Below, piece by piece: positions 1 through 8,432 of a stretch of DNA of 36,845 bases. Positions within the stretch are counted from its first letter, which is position 1. Every line of letters starts with the position of its first letter. Position numbers and translations under genes: made by a program. Below the pieces are notes generated by a model. The model was given only the letters and a program-made list of their open reading frames with translations, did not search any database and had not been told where the DNA came from. This stretch comes from Parelusimicrobium sp031549165 (GTDB taxonomy: Bacteria > Elusimicrobiota > Elusimicrobia > Elusimicrobiales > Elusimicrobiaceae): the NCBI GenBank assembly GCA_031549165.1, contig JAVBQE010000008.1:1-36845 (forward strand), read 5' to 3'.

Positions 1-237
1 TTTGATAATGGGGACTTTACGGAAGTGTCGCACAAAACGTCCGACGGGTCTTTGGACATTGCAGGCATAGTAAAAGCCTACCACGACATCGGCTACAAAT
101 ATTATGTCCGCCCGGACCACGGGCGCCATATCTGGGACGAGAAGTGCCGCCCCGGCTACGGACTTTACGACAGAGCTTTAGGTATAATGTACCTCTGGGG
201 TCTCTGGGACGCTTACGAAAAAACATCTAAAAAATAA
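1..237 (+). CDS. uxuA: Mannonate dehydratase, C-terminal fragment
   Basis: The open frame runs in from the left edge with no start in the window, so this is the last 78 codons of a longer gene. The end matches the UxuA C-terminus: a YVRPDHGR segment (metal/substrate site in the family) and a GYGLYDRALG block, followed by YLWGLWDAY. UxuA dehydrates D-mannonate to 2-keto-3-deoxygluconate in hexuronate breakdown. The next gene begins 13 bp downstream and is an SDR oxidoreductase of the kind that makes D-mannonate from fructuronate, which supports the call. The GTG at 25 is internal (Val), not a start. Confidence 0.88.
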   Translation, partial: FDNGDFTEVSHKTSDGSLDIAGIVKAYHDIGYKYYVRPDHGRHIWDEKCRPGYGLYDRALGIMYLWGLWDAYEKTSKK

Positions 238-250
238 GAGAGGATAAAAA

Positions 251-1075
251 ATGGCAGACTGGAAAAATAAAACAGCAGTAATCACCGGCGCGGGCGGCGT
301 GCTTTTAGGCGCGTTTGCAAAACACCTTGCTTCCAAAGGCGTTAAGATAGCCGTTTTAAGCAGAAACCCCGAACATGCGCAGCACACCGTTGAAGACATC
401 GTAAAAGCCGGCGGCACTGCCAAAGCGTACGCCTGCGACGTGCTGGACAAAACTTCCTTAGTAAAAGCGGAAGAGGCTATTTTTAAAGATTTCGGCACAT
501 ACCACATCCTCATCAACGGTGCGGGCGGCAATATGGAAAAAGCAAATACTTCCGCTGAATATTATGACGCTAAAGACACAGGCCGCTCATTCTTTGACCT
601 AGACTCTATGGAAATACAAAAAGTTTTTAACCTAAACGTCCTCGGCGCATTTTTAACCACACAGGTGTTTGCCAAACGCATGGTAAACGTGCCGGGCGCC
701 ACGGTAATCAACGTTTCGTCCATGGCGGCGGACAGACCTATGACAAAGGTTTTAGGCTACGCGGCAGCAAAGGCGGCCTTAGACAATTTAACCAAATGGC
801 TAGCCGTACATTTTTCTAAAACCACCCTGCGCGTTAACGCCGTGGCCCCGGGCTTCTTTGTTACAGAACAAAACAGAACACTACTTAAAAATGCAGACGG
901 CACATTAACCGCGCGCTCCGGCAAAATCATCGCCGCTACGCCCATGGGCAGGTTCGGCGAGGTAGAAGATTTATTCGGCGCATTTATGTTTTTATGTGAC
1001 GACGAGGCCAGCAAATTTGTCACCGGCGTAACGCTTGCGGTAGACGGCGGTTTTAGTTCATATTCAGGCGTATAG
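251..1075 (+). CDS. SDR-family oxidoreductase, probable D-mannonate (fructuronate) oxidoreductase
   Basis: A 274-residue classical short-chain dehydrogenase. Visible are the Rossmann glycine motif TGAGGVLLG (residues 12-20), an NGAGG segment near 89-93, the catalytic serine in NVSS (about 156-157) and the YAAAK active-site motif (Tyr170, Lys174). The SD sequence AGAGG lies before the ATG. The gene directly follows uxuA, and SDR-type enzymes of this length beside uxuA reduce D-fructuronate to D-mannonate with NAD(P)H, replacing the unrelated long-chain UxuB. The family is clear from sequence; the substrate is inferred from the neighbour. A strong terminator follows, so this ends the uronate transcript. 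Other sugar-acid SDR specificities (for example gluconate 5-dehydrogenase-like) are possible. Confidence 0.85.
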   Translation: MADWKNKTAVITGAGGVLLGAFAKHLASKGVKIAVLSRNPEHAQHTVEDIVKAGGTAKAYACDVLDKTSLVKAEEAIFKDFGTYHILINGAGGNMEKANTSAEYYDAKDTGRSFFDLDSMEIQKVFNLNVLGAFLTTQVFAKRMVNVPGATVINVSSMAADRPMTKVLGYAAAKAALDNLTKWLAVHFSKTTLRVNAVAPGFFVTEQNRTLLKNADGTLTARSGKIIAATPMGRFGEVEDLFGAFMFLCDDEASKFVTGVTLAVDGGFSSYSGV

Positions 1076-1087
1076 AAAGACATAAAA

Positions 1088-1111
1088 GCTCCGCCCAGGC
1101 GGAGCCTTTTT
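1088..1111 (+). terminator. Rho-independent terminator after the uxu genes
   Basis: GCTCCGCC pairs with GGCGGAGC, followed by five Ts. It starts 12 bp after the SDR stop codon and ends the uronate transcript. Confidence 0.85.
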
Positions 1112-1116
1112 ATTTA

Positions 1117-1122
1117 TATAAT
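1117..1122 (+). promoter_or_regulatory. Candidate -10 box (TATAAT) six bases before the ATG at 1129
   Basis: A perfect TATAAT is followed by only TTATTT and then the ATG. No SD sequence is present. If used, transcription would start at or next to the start codon, giving a leaderless mRNA. No good -35 is visible; the upstream position is occupied by the preceding terminator. Confidence 0.45.
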
Positions 1123-1128
1123 TTATTT

Positions 1129-1866
1129 ATGTCTATCTGTTTAATTTTAGGGCTTTTAATTATTTTAAATGCCTTCATTATTTCCTTATTTACAGGATTT
1201 AATGTTGCTAACTTTTTAACGCTTAGTGTAGGCAGCGCGTTTATTTATCTTTATTTATATCAAAAACTTAATTTAAAAAATATTTTTTTTAAGTTGGTTA
1301 AAACGGCGGCCCTTTTAGGGTTATGTTATTTTCTAATAATGGGCACTTTCATTTTCTTTTCTTCTAAAAATACCGCTTCTTTTAACGAGGATGCAGCCAT
1401 TATTTTAGGCTCCGGTATAAAAGGGGAATTTGTAACCCCAGCTCTTAAAAAGCGCTTAGACACAGGCATTGACTATTTAAATAAAAATCCAAAAGCTGTG
1501 GTAATACTAAGCGGTGGCAAAGGCCGCTGGGAATCTATCCCCGAGGCAGAAGCAATGAAGAGGTATTTGCTTGCCAACGGCGTAGCGCAGGAAAGGATTT
1601 TAACGGAAGAAAAGTCCAAAAACACAACACAAAACATTGCCTTTTCAAAAGCAATCTTAGATAAACATTTTGAAGGAAAACCCTATAAACTGGTCTGCAT
1701 AACCAGCGCTTACCACAGCTTCCGCGCCAAAAAACAAGGCGAAATCCTGGGCCTTGAAATGACCAGCTATTCCTCCTCCGTCCCGTTCTATCTATTTGCG
1801 CCGGGATATTTAAGAGAGAGTTTATCGCTCCCGTATTTCTGGTGGCGCAAAATAACTGCCTCGTAA
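1129..1866 (+). CDS. YdcF/SanA/ElyC-family (DUF218) membrane-anchored protein
   Basis: A 245-residue protein with about three hydrophobic N-terminal segments (residues 1-85), then a soluble DUF218 domain. The family signatures are present: AAIILGSG, a VILSGG block, a PEAEAMKRYL segment, the TTQN motif and a CITSAYHSFRA region. Family members (SanA, ElyC, YdcF in E. coli) act at the cell envelope, and ElyC affects peptidoglycan and lipid-carrier metabolism; the reaction is not established. The start has no SD sequence but a TATAAT box 6 nt upstream. The gene stands alone between a terminator and a repeat-rich gap. Confidence 0.8.
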   Translation: MSICLILGLLIILNAFIISLFTGFNVANFLTLSVGSAFIYLYLYQKLNLKNIFFKLVKTAALLGLCYFLIMGTFIFFSSKNTASFNEDAAIILGSGIKGEFVTPALKKRLDTGIDYLNKNPKAVVILSGGKGRWESIPEAEAMKRYLLANGVAQERILTEEKSKNTTQNIAFSKAILDKHFEGKPYKLVCITSAYHSFRAKKQGEILGLEMTSYSSSVPFYLFAPGYLRESLSLPYFWWRKITAS

Positions 1867-1911
1867 GTTTTAAAAACCAAAACTAATTAATAACTACACA
1901 GCCAACTGACC

Positions 1912-1995
1912 GGGGGACATTCCGCACCCGAAAGAGTGCTAAAAATAACATGCGCGCAAGAGCAGTAGTCCAAATAGCCAGGCGGTGTGTCCCCC
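1912..1995. repeat. 84-bp element with 14-bp imperfect terminal inverted repeats
   Basis: GGGGGACATTCCGC at the left end pairs with GCGGTGTGTCCCCC at the right end (12 of 14 positions). It has no coding capacity. It lies in the 350-bp gene-free stretch 1867-2217, which also contains small GC-rich hairpins (for example GGGGCTGCAAGCCCC near 2043) and the repeat at 2151-2208. It may be a miniature mobile element or a dispersed palindrome; no target-site duplication is obvious. Confidence 0.45.
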
Positions 1996-2150
1996 CTAAA
2001 GCTAAGCGCGCTGAAAGCGCGCGCTCGCACCACAACCCACCGGGGCTGCAAGCCCCTTTGCCAACGCCTCTGCGAGCTTGACGAGCAGAGTTAGCTGCGC
2101 TATGTTATTATTTTGGACTGCCTAACTACAACGACGAAACAACTATCAAT

Positions 2151-2208
2151 GGGAGATTGCCCGTCTTTCTATACGGATGCTACGCTATCGCGCTTCGCTC
2201 GCAATGAC
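2151..2208. repeat. Dispersed intergenic repeat, GGGAGATTGC...GCAATGAC family, long copy
   Basis: It begins GGGAGATTGCC and ends TTCGCTCGCAATGAC, the reverse complement of the common GTCATTGCGAGC...GCAATCTCCC intergenic palindrome. A shorter copy with the same ends is at 9182-9211. It sits just after the uvrB stop codon, in the space between convergent genes. Confidence 0.6.
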
Positions 2209-2217
2209 AACTGATAT

Positions 2218-4206
2218 TTATTTTTTCTTAAGGCTCATTTCTTTGAGTTCCATCATTCTGTCTCGCAGGTCTGCGGCCAGTTCAAAGTTTAGATTGTCGG
2301 CGGCATCCTTCATCTGGCGTTCTATTTCTTTTATTACTTTAGGTAAATTTTTGGTGCTGGGCATTTCGGTAAATGCGTGCATGAGGCCCAGGCTTTCGTT
2401 TTTGGCGGTGTCTTCAAATTCATGCAGTTCCACTTCGGCTTTTTGGATGGTTTTGGGCGTTATACCATGCTCTTTGTTATAGGCCACTTGCTTTTCGCGT
2501 CTGCGGTCCATTTCGGCGGTAGCTCGTTTGATGGAATCTGTTTTTCTGTCTGCATATAAAATTACTTCACCGTCCACGTTTCTGGCCGCGCGTCCGGAGA
2601 TTTGGATTAGTGTGGTTTCGTTTCTTAAAAAACCCTCATTGTCCGCACCCAAAATAGCCACAAGGCCCACCTGCGGTATGTCTATGCCCTCGCGAAGCAG
2701 GTTAATACCTACAAGCACGTCAAACTCTGCGTTTTTAAAATCTTTCAAAATTTCAACGCGCGCCAGCGCATCTATGTCTGAGTGCAAATAGCGCGCGCGG
2801 ATGTTTTTGGATATTAAAAACGCAGACAAATCTTCCGCCGTTTTTTTTGTTAAACAAAGCACAAGGCTTCTTTGTTTTCTTTTATTAGCCTCTTCTATTT
2901 TGCCGAACAAATGCTCCATCTGCCCTTCGCTGGGGTGCATGGTCACGGGCGGATCTACAAGGCCTGTAGGGCGGATAACCTGCTCTATAATATTATTGCC
3001 GCTGACGCTAAGTTCGTACGGCCCCGGCGTGGCTGACACAAAAATAGTGGACGGCAAAAGCTCTTCAAATTCTTCAAACTTAAGCGGCCTGTTGTCTAGT
3101 GCAGACGGCAGGCGGAACCCAAAATCCACTAACATCTGCTTTCTGCTTCTGTCGCCGTTAAACATGCCTCTCACCTGCGGAACGGAAACGTGTGATTCGT
3201 CCACCACAACTAAAAATTCTTTATGCTTTTTAAAATAATCAACCAAACAGTCCGGCCGCGCGCCCTCTGGCTTTCCTGTTAAATGGCGCGAGTAGTTTTC
3301 TACGCCCGCGCAAAAGCCCGCCTGGCGCAGCATCTCCATGTCATATTCTGTGCGCTGTTTAAGGCGGTACATTTCTAATTCTTTGCCCTGCGCTTTAAGC
3401 TGTTCTAGGCGCATATCAAGCTCTATTTTTATACTGTCCAAAGCTTTAGTAATGTCCTCATCGCTGGAAACAAAGTGTTTGGCCGGGTATACCCAAACTT
3501 CGTTAACTTCGTTTAATACTTCCATTGTTATGGGATGTATTTCGTAAATATTTTTTACGCTTCGCGCGTCCATCTCCACACGAATGGCAGAGGTTGAGTA
3601 CGGCGGAAAAATGTCTATATTAGCCCCTCGCACACGGAATTTCCCTTGTGTAAACTCCATTTCGTTTCTTTCATACTGAATTTTGATAAGGTGTGCGCCC
3701 ACGGCGGCACGGGAAAGCGGAATGCCCTTTTTTAAATAAAGGCAAAGCTCCGCATAATTATCCGGCGAGCCGATATTGTATATTGACGAGACCGACGCCA
3801 CTACAATAGCGTCCTTACGTAATAAAACGCTGGAGGTGGCTTTAAGGCGTAATTTTTCTATATGGTCGTTAACAGACGCGTCTTTTTCTATATAAGTGTC
3901 CGTCTGGGGGATGTATGCTTCAGGCTGGTAATAATCGTAATAAGAAATAAAATATTCTACAGCGTTTTGCGGGAAAAAGCTTTTAAACTCCGCATAAAGC
4001 TGCGCGGCAAGCACCTTGTTGGGGCTCATTACAAGCGTAGGAATATTTAATTGTTGTATGACGTTAGCAATGGTAAAAGTTTTGCCGCTGCCTGTAACTC
4101 CGAGGAGCGTCTGGCGGTTTTGGCCGGAGCGGATATTGCGCACAAGGCTTTCTATAGCCTGTGGCTGGTCGCCGGAAGGAATAAAGTCTGTCTTTAGTTT
4201 AAACAT
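2218..4206 (-). CDS. uvrB: Excinuclease ABC subunit B
   Basis: A helicase-like damage-verification subunit of nucleotide excision repair, acting with UvrA and UvrC. Visible are Walker A GVTGSGKT, the beta-hairpin segment YYDYYQPEAYIPQTDTYIEK that inserts into damaged DNA, the DESH box, the SATPGPYE region, helicase motifs V/VI (GINLLREGID, QISGRAARN) and a C-terminal UVR motif (FELAADLRDRM) that contacts UvrC. The start is placed at the ATG at 4206: GGGAGGG lies 5-12 nt upstream, and residues from MFKLKTDF fit the family N-terminus. An upstream TTG at 4221 would add five unsupported residues. The length (662 aa) is normal. It lies 18 bp after marC and may be co-transcribed. Confidence 0.97.
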   Translation of the reverse strand: MFKLKTDFIPSGDQPQAIESLVRNIRSGQNRQTLLGVTGSGKTFTIANVIQQLNIPTLVMSPNKVLAAQLYAEFKSFFPQNAVEYFISYYDYYQPEAYIPQTDTYIEKDASVNDHIEKLRLKATSSVLLRKDAIVVASVSSIYNIGSPDNYAELCLYLKKGIPLSRAAVGAHLIKIQYERNEMEFTQGKFRVRGANIDIFPPYSTSAIRVEMDARSVKNIYEIHPITMEVLNEVNEVWVYPAKHFVSSDEDITKALDSIKIELDMRLEQLKAQGKELEMYRLKQRTEYDMEMLRQAGFCAGVENYSRHLTGKPEGARPDCLVDYFKKHKEFLVVVDESHVSVPQVRGMFNGDRSRKQMLVDFGFRLPSALDNRPLKFEEFEELLPSTIFVSATPGPYELSVSGNNIIEQVIRPTGLVDPPVTMHPSEGQMEHLFGKIEEANKRKQRSLVLCLTKKTAEDLSAFLISKNIRARYLHSDIDALARVEILKDFKNAEFDVLVGINLLREGIDIPQVGLVAILGADNEGFLRNETTLIQISGRAARNVDGEVILYADRKTDSIKRATAEMDRRREKQVAYNKEHGITPKTIQKAEVELHEFEDTAKNESLGLMHAFTEMPSTKNLPKVIKEIERQMKDAADNLNFELAADLRDRMMELKEMSLKKK

Positions 4207-4224
4207 TTTTCCCTCCCGCAAAAG

Positions 4225-4908
4225 TTAATGCGTAGTATGTATAAATTCCGGGTTAAGCACATTTGGCAAAAGCTGCGCCACGCCGTCTATCATAAACTGT
4301 ATGGCAATGGAGCAGAGTATTAAACCCATAAAACGCACCACAATCTGCATCCCATTCTTACCTAAGGCTTGCTGCAAATAGCTGGAAAAAAAGAGACAAA
4401 TAGACGTAATTAAAGAGCAAACCAAAAGCACTAAAGGAAGCACAAAAAATGTCATCCCTTCTGCTTTATCGGCGTACAAAATGGTGGTGGTAATAGTACC
4501 GGGCCCAACGAAAAGGGGCATGGCAACAGGCACTAAAATTCTGCCCATTTTATTTTTGGCGGCCTCAAAATAGTTAGCGCCGGATGTAGTTTCTATCCCT
4601 TCGTTAGAGAATTTGCTTTGCCCCTGCATCATGCGAAGGCCTACTAAAAGAATCATCACGCCACCGGCGATTCTAAACGCAGGTATCGTTATGCCAAATG
4701 CGCCTAATACAGATTTGCCGAGTAAATAGAAAAGGAGTAAAATAACAAAAACAGCAACGCCCATCAAAAGCCCGGTGGCGCGCTGCACCTTTAAAGGCTC
4801 ATTAGAGACGTATTCTAAGAATACCGCCACGTTGCCCACAGGGTTTAAAATAGCCACAATGGCGATAAAACAGTTAAATACTAAATTCCACTCAATATGC
4901 TCAAACAT
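4225..4908 (-). CDS. MarC-family (UPF0056) integral membrane protein
   Basis: A 227-residue, highly hydrophobic protein with six predicted membrane segments. The family pattern is clear: an N-terminal AILNPVGN motif in the first helix, a FRIAGGVMILLVGLRM segment in the third, and VPVAMPLFVGPGTITT in the second repeat. MarC proteins are inner-membrane proteins of uncertain function; the older link to multidrug resistance in E. coli was not upheld. SD GAGGAA precedes the ATG. It ends 18 bp before the uvrB start on the same strand, so the two probably share a transcript. Confidence 0.92.
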   Translation of the reverse strand: MFEHIEWNLVFNCFIAIVAILNPVGNVAVFLEYVSNEPLKVQRATGLLMGVAVFVILLLFYLLGKSVLGAFGITIPAFRIAGGVMILLVGLRMMQGQSKFSNEGIETTSGANYFEAAKNKMGRILVPVAMPLFVGPGTITTTILYADKAEGMTFFVLPLVLLVCSLITSICLFFSSYLQQALGKNGMQIVVRFMGLILCSIAIQFMIDGVAQLLPNVLNPEFIHTTH

Positions 4909-4942
4909 TTTATTCCTCTTTAAACTGATTCTACTAATTATT

Positions 4943-4975
4943 TAAAAAAATAACTGCCCTCTGTTAGGAGGACAG
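4943..4975 (-). terminator. Terminator downstream of tRNA-Val
   Basis: On the minus strand CTGTCCTC pairs with GAGGGCAG (one G-U pair, 6-nt loop), followed by TTATTTTTTTA. It would end the nitroreductase/tRNA transcript before marC. Confidence 0.65.
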
Positions 4976-5013
4976 CTTTTTCAAAGAATTTTCTTATAAA
5001 TTAAAGTAAAAAA

Positions 5014-5085
5014 TGGGCAGTACAGGATTTGAACCTGTGACCTATCGCGTGTGAGGCGATCGCGCTACCGCTGCGCCAACTGCCC
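5014..5085 (-). tRNA. tRNA-Val (anticodon CAC)
   Basis: A 72-nt cloverleaf on the minus strand. The acceptor stem GGGCAGT/ACTGCCC, D arm GCGC-AGCGGTA-GCGC, anticodon stem ATCGC/GCGAT with loop CTCACAC (anticodon CAC) and T arm ACAGG-TTCAAAT-CCTGT all pair, with discriminator A. The 3' CCA is not encoded (T tract follows), so it must be added by CCA transferase. It follows the nitroreductase gene by 22 bp and is followed by a terminator. Confidence 0.95.
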
Positions 5086-5107
5086 TTATTATTTACATTT
5101 TACCAAA

Positions 5108-5653
5108 TTATTTATATTTATTGTAGGATACAATATCTTTAAAGTCTTTCCTGGGGCGGGCATCGGGCGTTTCATCCGGGTAGCCTAGGGCCAAAAGTAT
5201 CTCCACTTTTTCACCCATACCTAAGTTTAAAAATTTTGCCGCTTTCTTAAAGTCAAACCAGCCTATCCAGCAGCTGCCTATACCCATGCTCTGCGCTTGT
5301 AAAACTAAATTTTCCCCCGCAATCCCATGGTCCATTACCCAGAACAAGGTCTGCTTTATCATGTTGCCTATGCGTGAAGTGATGTTGCCCTTGTTGCTGA
5401 CAACAGCTATTATAACAGGCGCCTTAGCGGCGAATATGGTGCTTTTATAAAGGCCCGAAAAAACTTCTTCGCAAAATTTATTTTTGGCCTCGTCCTCGTT
5501 AAACACCACATAATGCCACGGCTGGCTGTTGCAGGCGCTGGGCGCTAAACGGGCGGCTTCCAAAATAATATCAAGGTCTTCTTTGGATATTTTTTGGTCT
5601 TTATATTTTCTTATGCTTCTTCTGTTTTTAATAATATCTAAAACTGTACTCAT
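5108..5653 (-). CDS. Nitroreductase-family FMN oxidoreductase
   Basis: A 181-residue protein of the NfnB/FrmB-like nitroreductase fold. The N-terminal RRSIRKY motif binds the FMN phosphate, APSACNSQPWHY is the second flavin segment, and GIGSCWIG is the third. Such enzymes are homodimers that reduce nitroaromatics, quinones or flavins with NAD(P)H; the natural substrate cannot be told. The start is set at the ATG at 5653, overlapping the murD stop (ATGA), with SD AGGAGG 8 nt upstream. An upstream in-frame start at 5671 would add MQEVSQ and lose the SD. The overlap implies translational coupling to murD. Confidence 0.9.
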   Translation of the reverse strand: MSTVLDIIKNRRSIRKYKDQKISKEDLDIILEAARLAPSACNSQPWHYVVFNEDEAKNKFCEEVFSGLYKSTIFAAKAPVIIAVVSNKGNITSRIGNMIKQTLFWVMDHGIAGENLVLQAQSMGIGSCWIGWFDFKKAAKFLNLGMGEKVEILLALGYPDETPDARPRKDFKDIVSYNKYK

Positions 5654-7005
5654 TTGGCTAACCTCCTGCAAATTTGTTTAAACGCTTTGCCGCGTTCTTC
5701 ATAATTTCTAAACTGGTCAAAAGAAGCGCAGGCGGGGGAGAGAAGCAAAACATCATCTTTTTTACCGTTTTTGAAAGCGTGTTTAACCGCCTCTTCCAGC
5801 ACGCCGCATTCTACTATGGGAAATTCCCCCTTAAGTTCTTTTTTTATTTTAGGCATACATTCGCCGATGCTTAACACTTTTTTGCAATAGCGCTGTAAAT
5901 GCGGAAGCATTACTTCGTAGGAAGAGCCTTTATCTCTGCCGCCTAAAATGAGCCATATTTTATTATCCGTACCGACGGCTTTAAGCGCTGTTATCGTTGA
6001 GTCTATGTTTGTACCTTTAGAGTCGTCTATACACGCAATGCCTTTATAAACTAAAAACTTTTCTATCCTATGCTGGGCGCCTTTAAATTTTTTAAAAGCT
6101 TTTTGCACAGTGTCTGCGCTAACGCCCCTGCTTATAGCCATAAGCGCGGCGGCCATAGCGTTTTCCACATTATGTACGCCGGGAAGGGCGGGTGGGTGCA
6201 AGCGCTCACCTGAGCTGAAAACTATCTCATCCCCGTCAAAGAAAACGTGGCTGCGCATATCTTTAAGCGGGCTGGTGGCAAAAGAAAGAACTTTGGCTTT
6301 TATGCCTTTGATAATTTTTTGGCAGTTTTTATCCGCAGCGTTTATGACGGCAGTTTCTGCCTTTGTCTGAAATTTAAAAATTTTCTTTTTGGCTTCTGCA
6401 TATTTTTTAAAAGAACCGTGGTGGTCCAAATGGTCCTCGGTAATGTTTAACACACAGGCCGCGTCCGGTTTAAAATAGCTGCTGTCCTCCAGCTGGTAGC
6501 TGGACATTTCTATGGCAATAAAATCCCCGCTTTTAATCTCTTGTATGACAGATGAAGCGGGCGTGCCGATATTGCCCAGCACAAACACTTTGCCCTTTTT
6601 TTGCGATGCACAATGTTCTTTTAATATTTCGCCCAGTATCATTGTGGTAGTAGTTTTCCCGTTAGTTCCCGTTACGGCAAATACTTCTACGTTTTTAGGG
6701 AGAAAAGAAAATGCAAATTCCACTTCGCTAAATATAGGGATTTTTTTGGCGCGCGCCTTTTTTAAAATAGTTGTGTTGGGGAAAATGCCGGGGCTTTTGA
6801 TTATAAAGTCACACTCCAGCACGCGATCTGTGTGCACCCCCAGTTCTATTTCCACTTTTTTAGGAAGATCCGGCGCGGCTAAAGAGCTGTCGCTCACAAA
6901 AACTTTAAAGCCTTTTTTGAGAAGTAGATTTACCGCTGCCGTACCCGTTTTGCCCAGGCCCAAAACACAGGCCTTTTTCCCCTTAAAATCTGCTGCTTTA
7001 AACAT
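5650..7005 (-). CDS. murD: UDP-N-acetylmuramoyl-L-alanine:D-glutamate ligase
   Basis: A 451-residue cytoplasmic Mur ligase that adds D-Glu to UDP-MurNAc-L-Ala using ATP. Domain 1 has the nucleotide-like fold with VLGLGKTG, the central ATPase domain has the P-loop TGTNGKTTT and the NITEDHLDHHGS segment, and the C-terminal domain has DDSKGTN, LGGRDKG and the LLSPACASFDQF signature. SD GAGGG precedes the ATG. Its start overlaps the last 8 bp of murE, and its stop overlaps the start of the nitroreductase, so the three form one operon. Confidence 0.97.
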   Translation of the reverse strand: MFKAADFKGKKACVLGLGKTGTAAVNLLLKKGFKVFVSDSSLAAPDLPKKVEIELGVHTDRVLECDFIIKSPGIFPNTTILKKARAKKIPIFSEVEFAFSFLPKNVEVFAVTGTNGKTTTTMILGEILKEHCASQKKGKVFVLGNIGTPASSVIQEIKSGDFIAIEMSSYQLEDSSYFKPDAACVLNITEDHLDHHGSFKKYAEAKKKIFKFQTKAETAVINAADKNCQKIIKGIKAKVLSFATSPLKDMRSHVFFDGDEIVFSSGERLHPPALPGVHNVENAMAAALMAISRGVSADTVQKAFKKFKGAQHRIEKFLVYKGIACIDDSKGTNIDSTITALKAVGTDNKIWLILGGRDKGSSYEVMLPHLQRYCKKVLSIGECMPKIKKELKGEFPIVECGVLEEAVKHAFKNGKKDDVLLLSPACASFDQFRNYEERGKAFKQICRRLAK

Positions 7006-8407
7006 TTTTTATACCCTCTAAAACTACTTCTTTATCCGAAAAATGAATCGTTTTGTCCTTCAAAATCTGGTAATCCTCATGGCCTTTGCCCGCTACTAAA
7101 AGAATGTCCCCCTCTTTACATTCCTTGACGGCGGAAAGAATGGCGGCGCGCCTGTCCGGCATTAAAATATAATTGTTGCAGTCATCTATGCCAGATAAAA
7201 TGTCTTTGAAAATGTTTTCTTCCGCTTCCTTTCTGGGGTTGTCGTTGGTGATATAAACGCGCTCGCTGTTAAGGCAGGCTGTTTTGCCCATTAAGGGGCG
7301 TTTGGTGGTGTCTCTCTGCCCGCCGCAGCCGAAGACTGTTATTAATCTTTTCTTCTTGTAGGGAAGTAACACTTTAAAAGCGCTGTTCATACTTTCAACC
7401 GTATAAGCAAAATCTACAAAAGCATAAAAATTCTGCCCGCCGCGCACGCGCTCCATGCGGCCGGGAATGCCTTTTAAATCTTCTAACCCTCTTATTATTA
7501 CGTCTGTAGGGATACCATATGACAGCGCGGCGCGAAAAGCCAAAAGAGCATTATAAACGTTATGCTCGCCCAGCAAATTTATTTTCATCGGCACGTCTTT
7601 ATAATAAAAATTTACGCCTTCAAGGCTCGCATCTATATTCTTTGTTTCGGAAAGGGAAAAGGGAATTATTTTTAGTTTGTCTTTAAATTCTTCCGCCAGC
7701 TGCGCGCCGTATTTATCGTCTGTGTTGATTATGGCTATTTTGCCTTTTTGCATGGATGCAAAAAGCTTTTTCTTCGCGGCAAAATAGTTTTCAAACGTTT
7801 CATGGAAGTCCAGGTGGTCGCGCTGTAAATTGGTAAAAATGGCGATGTCAAACTCTATGCCGTGCACACGTTTAAGCTCAAGAGCGTGGGAAGACACTTC
7901 CATTATCAAAACTTTAGTGCCTTTGTCGCGCATTTGGGCAAGCATTTTGTAGAGCGAAAGCGCGGCCGGCGTAGTGTTTGGCGCCTGTGTTATTATCTGG
8001 CCGTTAACGCGGTAATTTATTGTGCCTATGACGGAGTTTGGGATATGCGCTTCGTTAAAAATACTTTCTAAAAGGTAGGAAATGCTGGTTTTGCCCTTAG
8101 TGCCTGTTATGCCTATTACAAACATGTGTTTGCTGGGGTCTTTATAAAATTTAATAGCCGCTTCGGCCATAGCAAGGTCCATGTTTTTAACGTGTATGTA
8201 CGGGACGGGATATTTTTTCTGAGGCGCATTCTCGGAAACAATGGCTACTGCTCCTGCACGGACAACATCATCTATAAAAGCATTCCCGTCTACTTTAGCG
8301 CCTTTAACGGCGAAGAACACTGCCCCCGCAGACACTTCTTTAGAGTTCTGTGTTAGGGCCTTAACTTCCGCCGTGCTGTTGACGCCAAATAAATCCTTCA
8401 AATTCAT
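6998..8407 (-). CDS. murE: UDP-N-acetylmuramoyl-tripeptide synthetase, probably meso-DAP-adding
   Basis: A 469-residue Mur ligase. The ATPase P-loop is TGTKGKTS and the TTPAA and EVSSHAL segments are family-typical. The C-terminal motif DNPRKE matches the DNPR signature that recognises meso-diaminopimelate rather than lysine. This agrees with the dapA-lysC-asd-dapB genes at the other end of the window. The start is placed at the ATG at 8407 (MNLKDLFG); upstream codons to 8476 overlap the divergent gene and do not resemble MurE. There is no SD; a TATAAT lies 7 nt upstream. It heads the murE-murD-nitroreductase operon. Confidence 0.96.
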   Translation of the reverse strand: MNLKDLFGVNSTAEVKALTQNSKEVSAGAVFFAVKGAKVDGNAFIDDVVRAGAVAIVSENAPQKKYPVPYIHVKNMDLAMAEAAIKFYKDPSKHMFVIGITGTKGKTSISYLLESIFNEAHIPNSVIGTINYRVNGQIITQAPNTTPAALSLYKMLAQMRDKGTKVLIMEVSSHALELKRVHGIEFDIAIFTNLQRDHLDFHETFENYFAAKKKLFASMQKGKIAIINTDDKYGAQLAEEFKDKLKIIPFSLSETKNIDASLEGVNFYYKDVPMKINLLGEHNVYNALLAFRAALSYGIPTDVIIRGLEDLKGIPGRMERVRGGQNFYAFVDFAYTVESMNSAFKVLLPYKKKRLITVFGCGGQRDTTKRPLMGKTACLNSERVYITNDNPRKEAEENIFKDILSGIDDCNNYILMPDRRAAILSAVKECKEGDILLVAGKGHEDYQILKDKTIHFSDKEVVLEGIKNV

Positions 8408-8414
8408 ACACCAA

Positions 8415-8424
8415 ATTATATAAA
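8415..8424. promoter_or_regulatory. Overlapping divergent -10 boxes for murE and the TIGR02757 gene
   Basis: Only 25 bp separate the two start codons. On the minus strand TATAAT (8415-8420) lies 7 nt before the murE ATG. On the plus strand TATAAA (8419-8424) lies 8 nt before the ATG at 8433. Neither gene has an SD. The -10 boxes overlap, so the two promoters should exclude each other, and any -35 contacts fall inside the opposite gene. Confidence 0.45.
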
Positions 8425-8432
8425 ATATTCTT

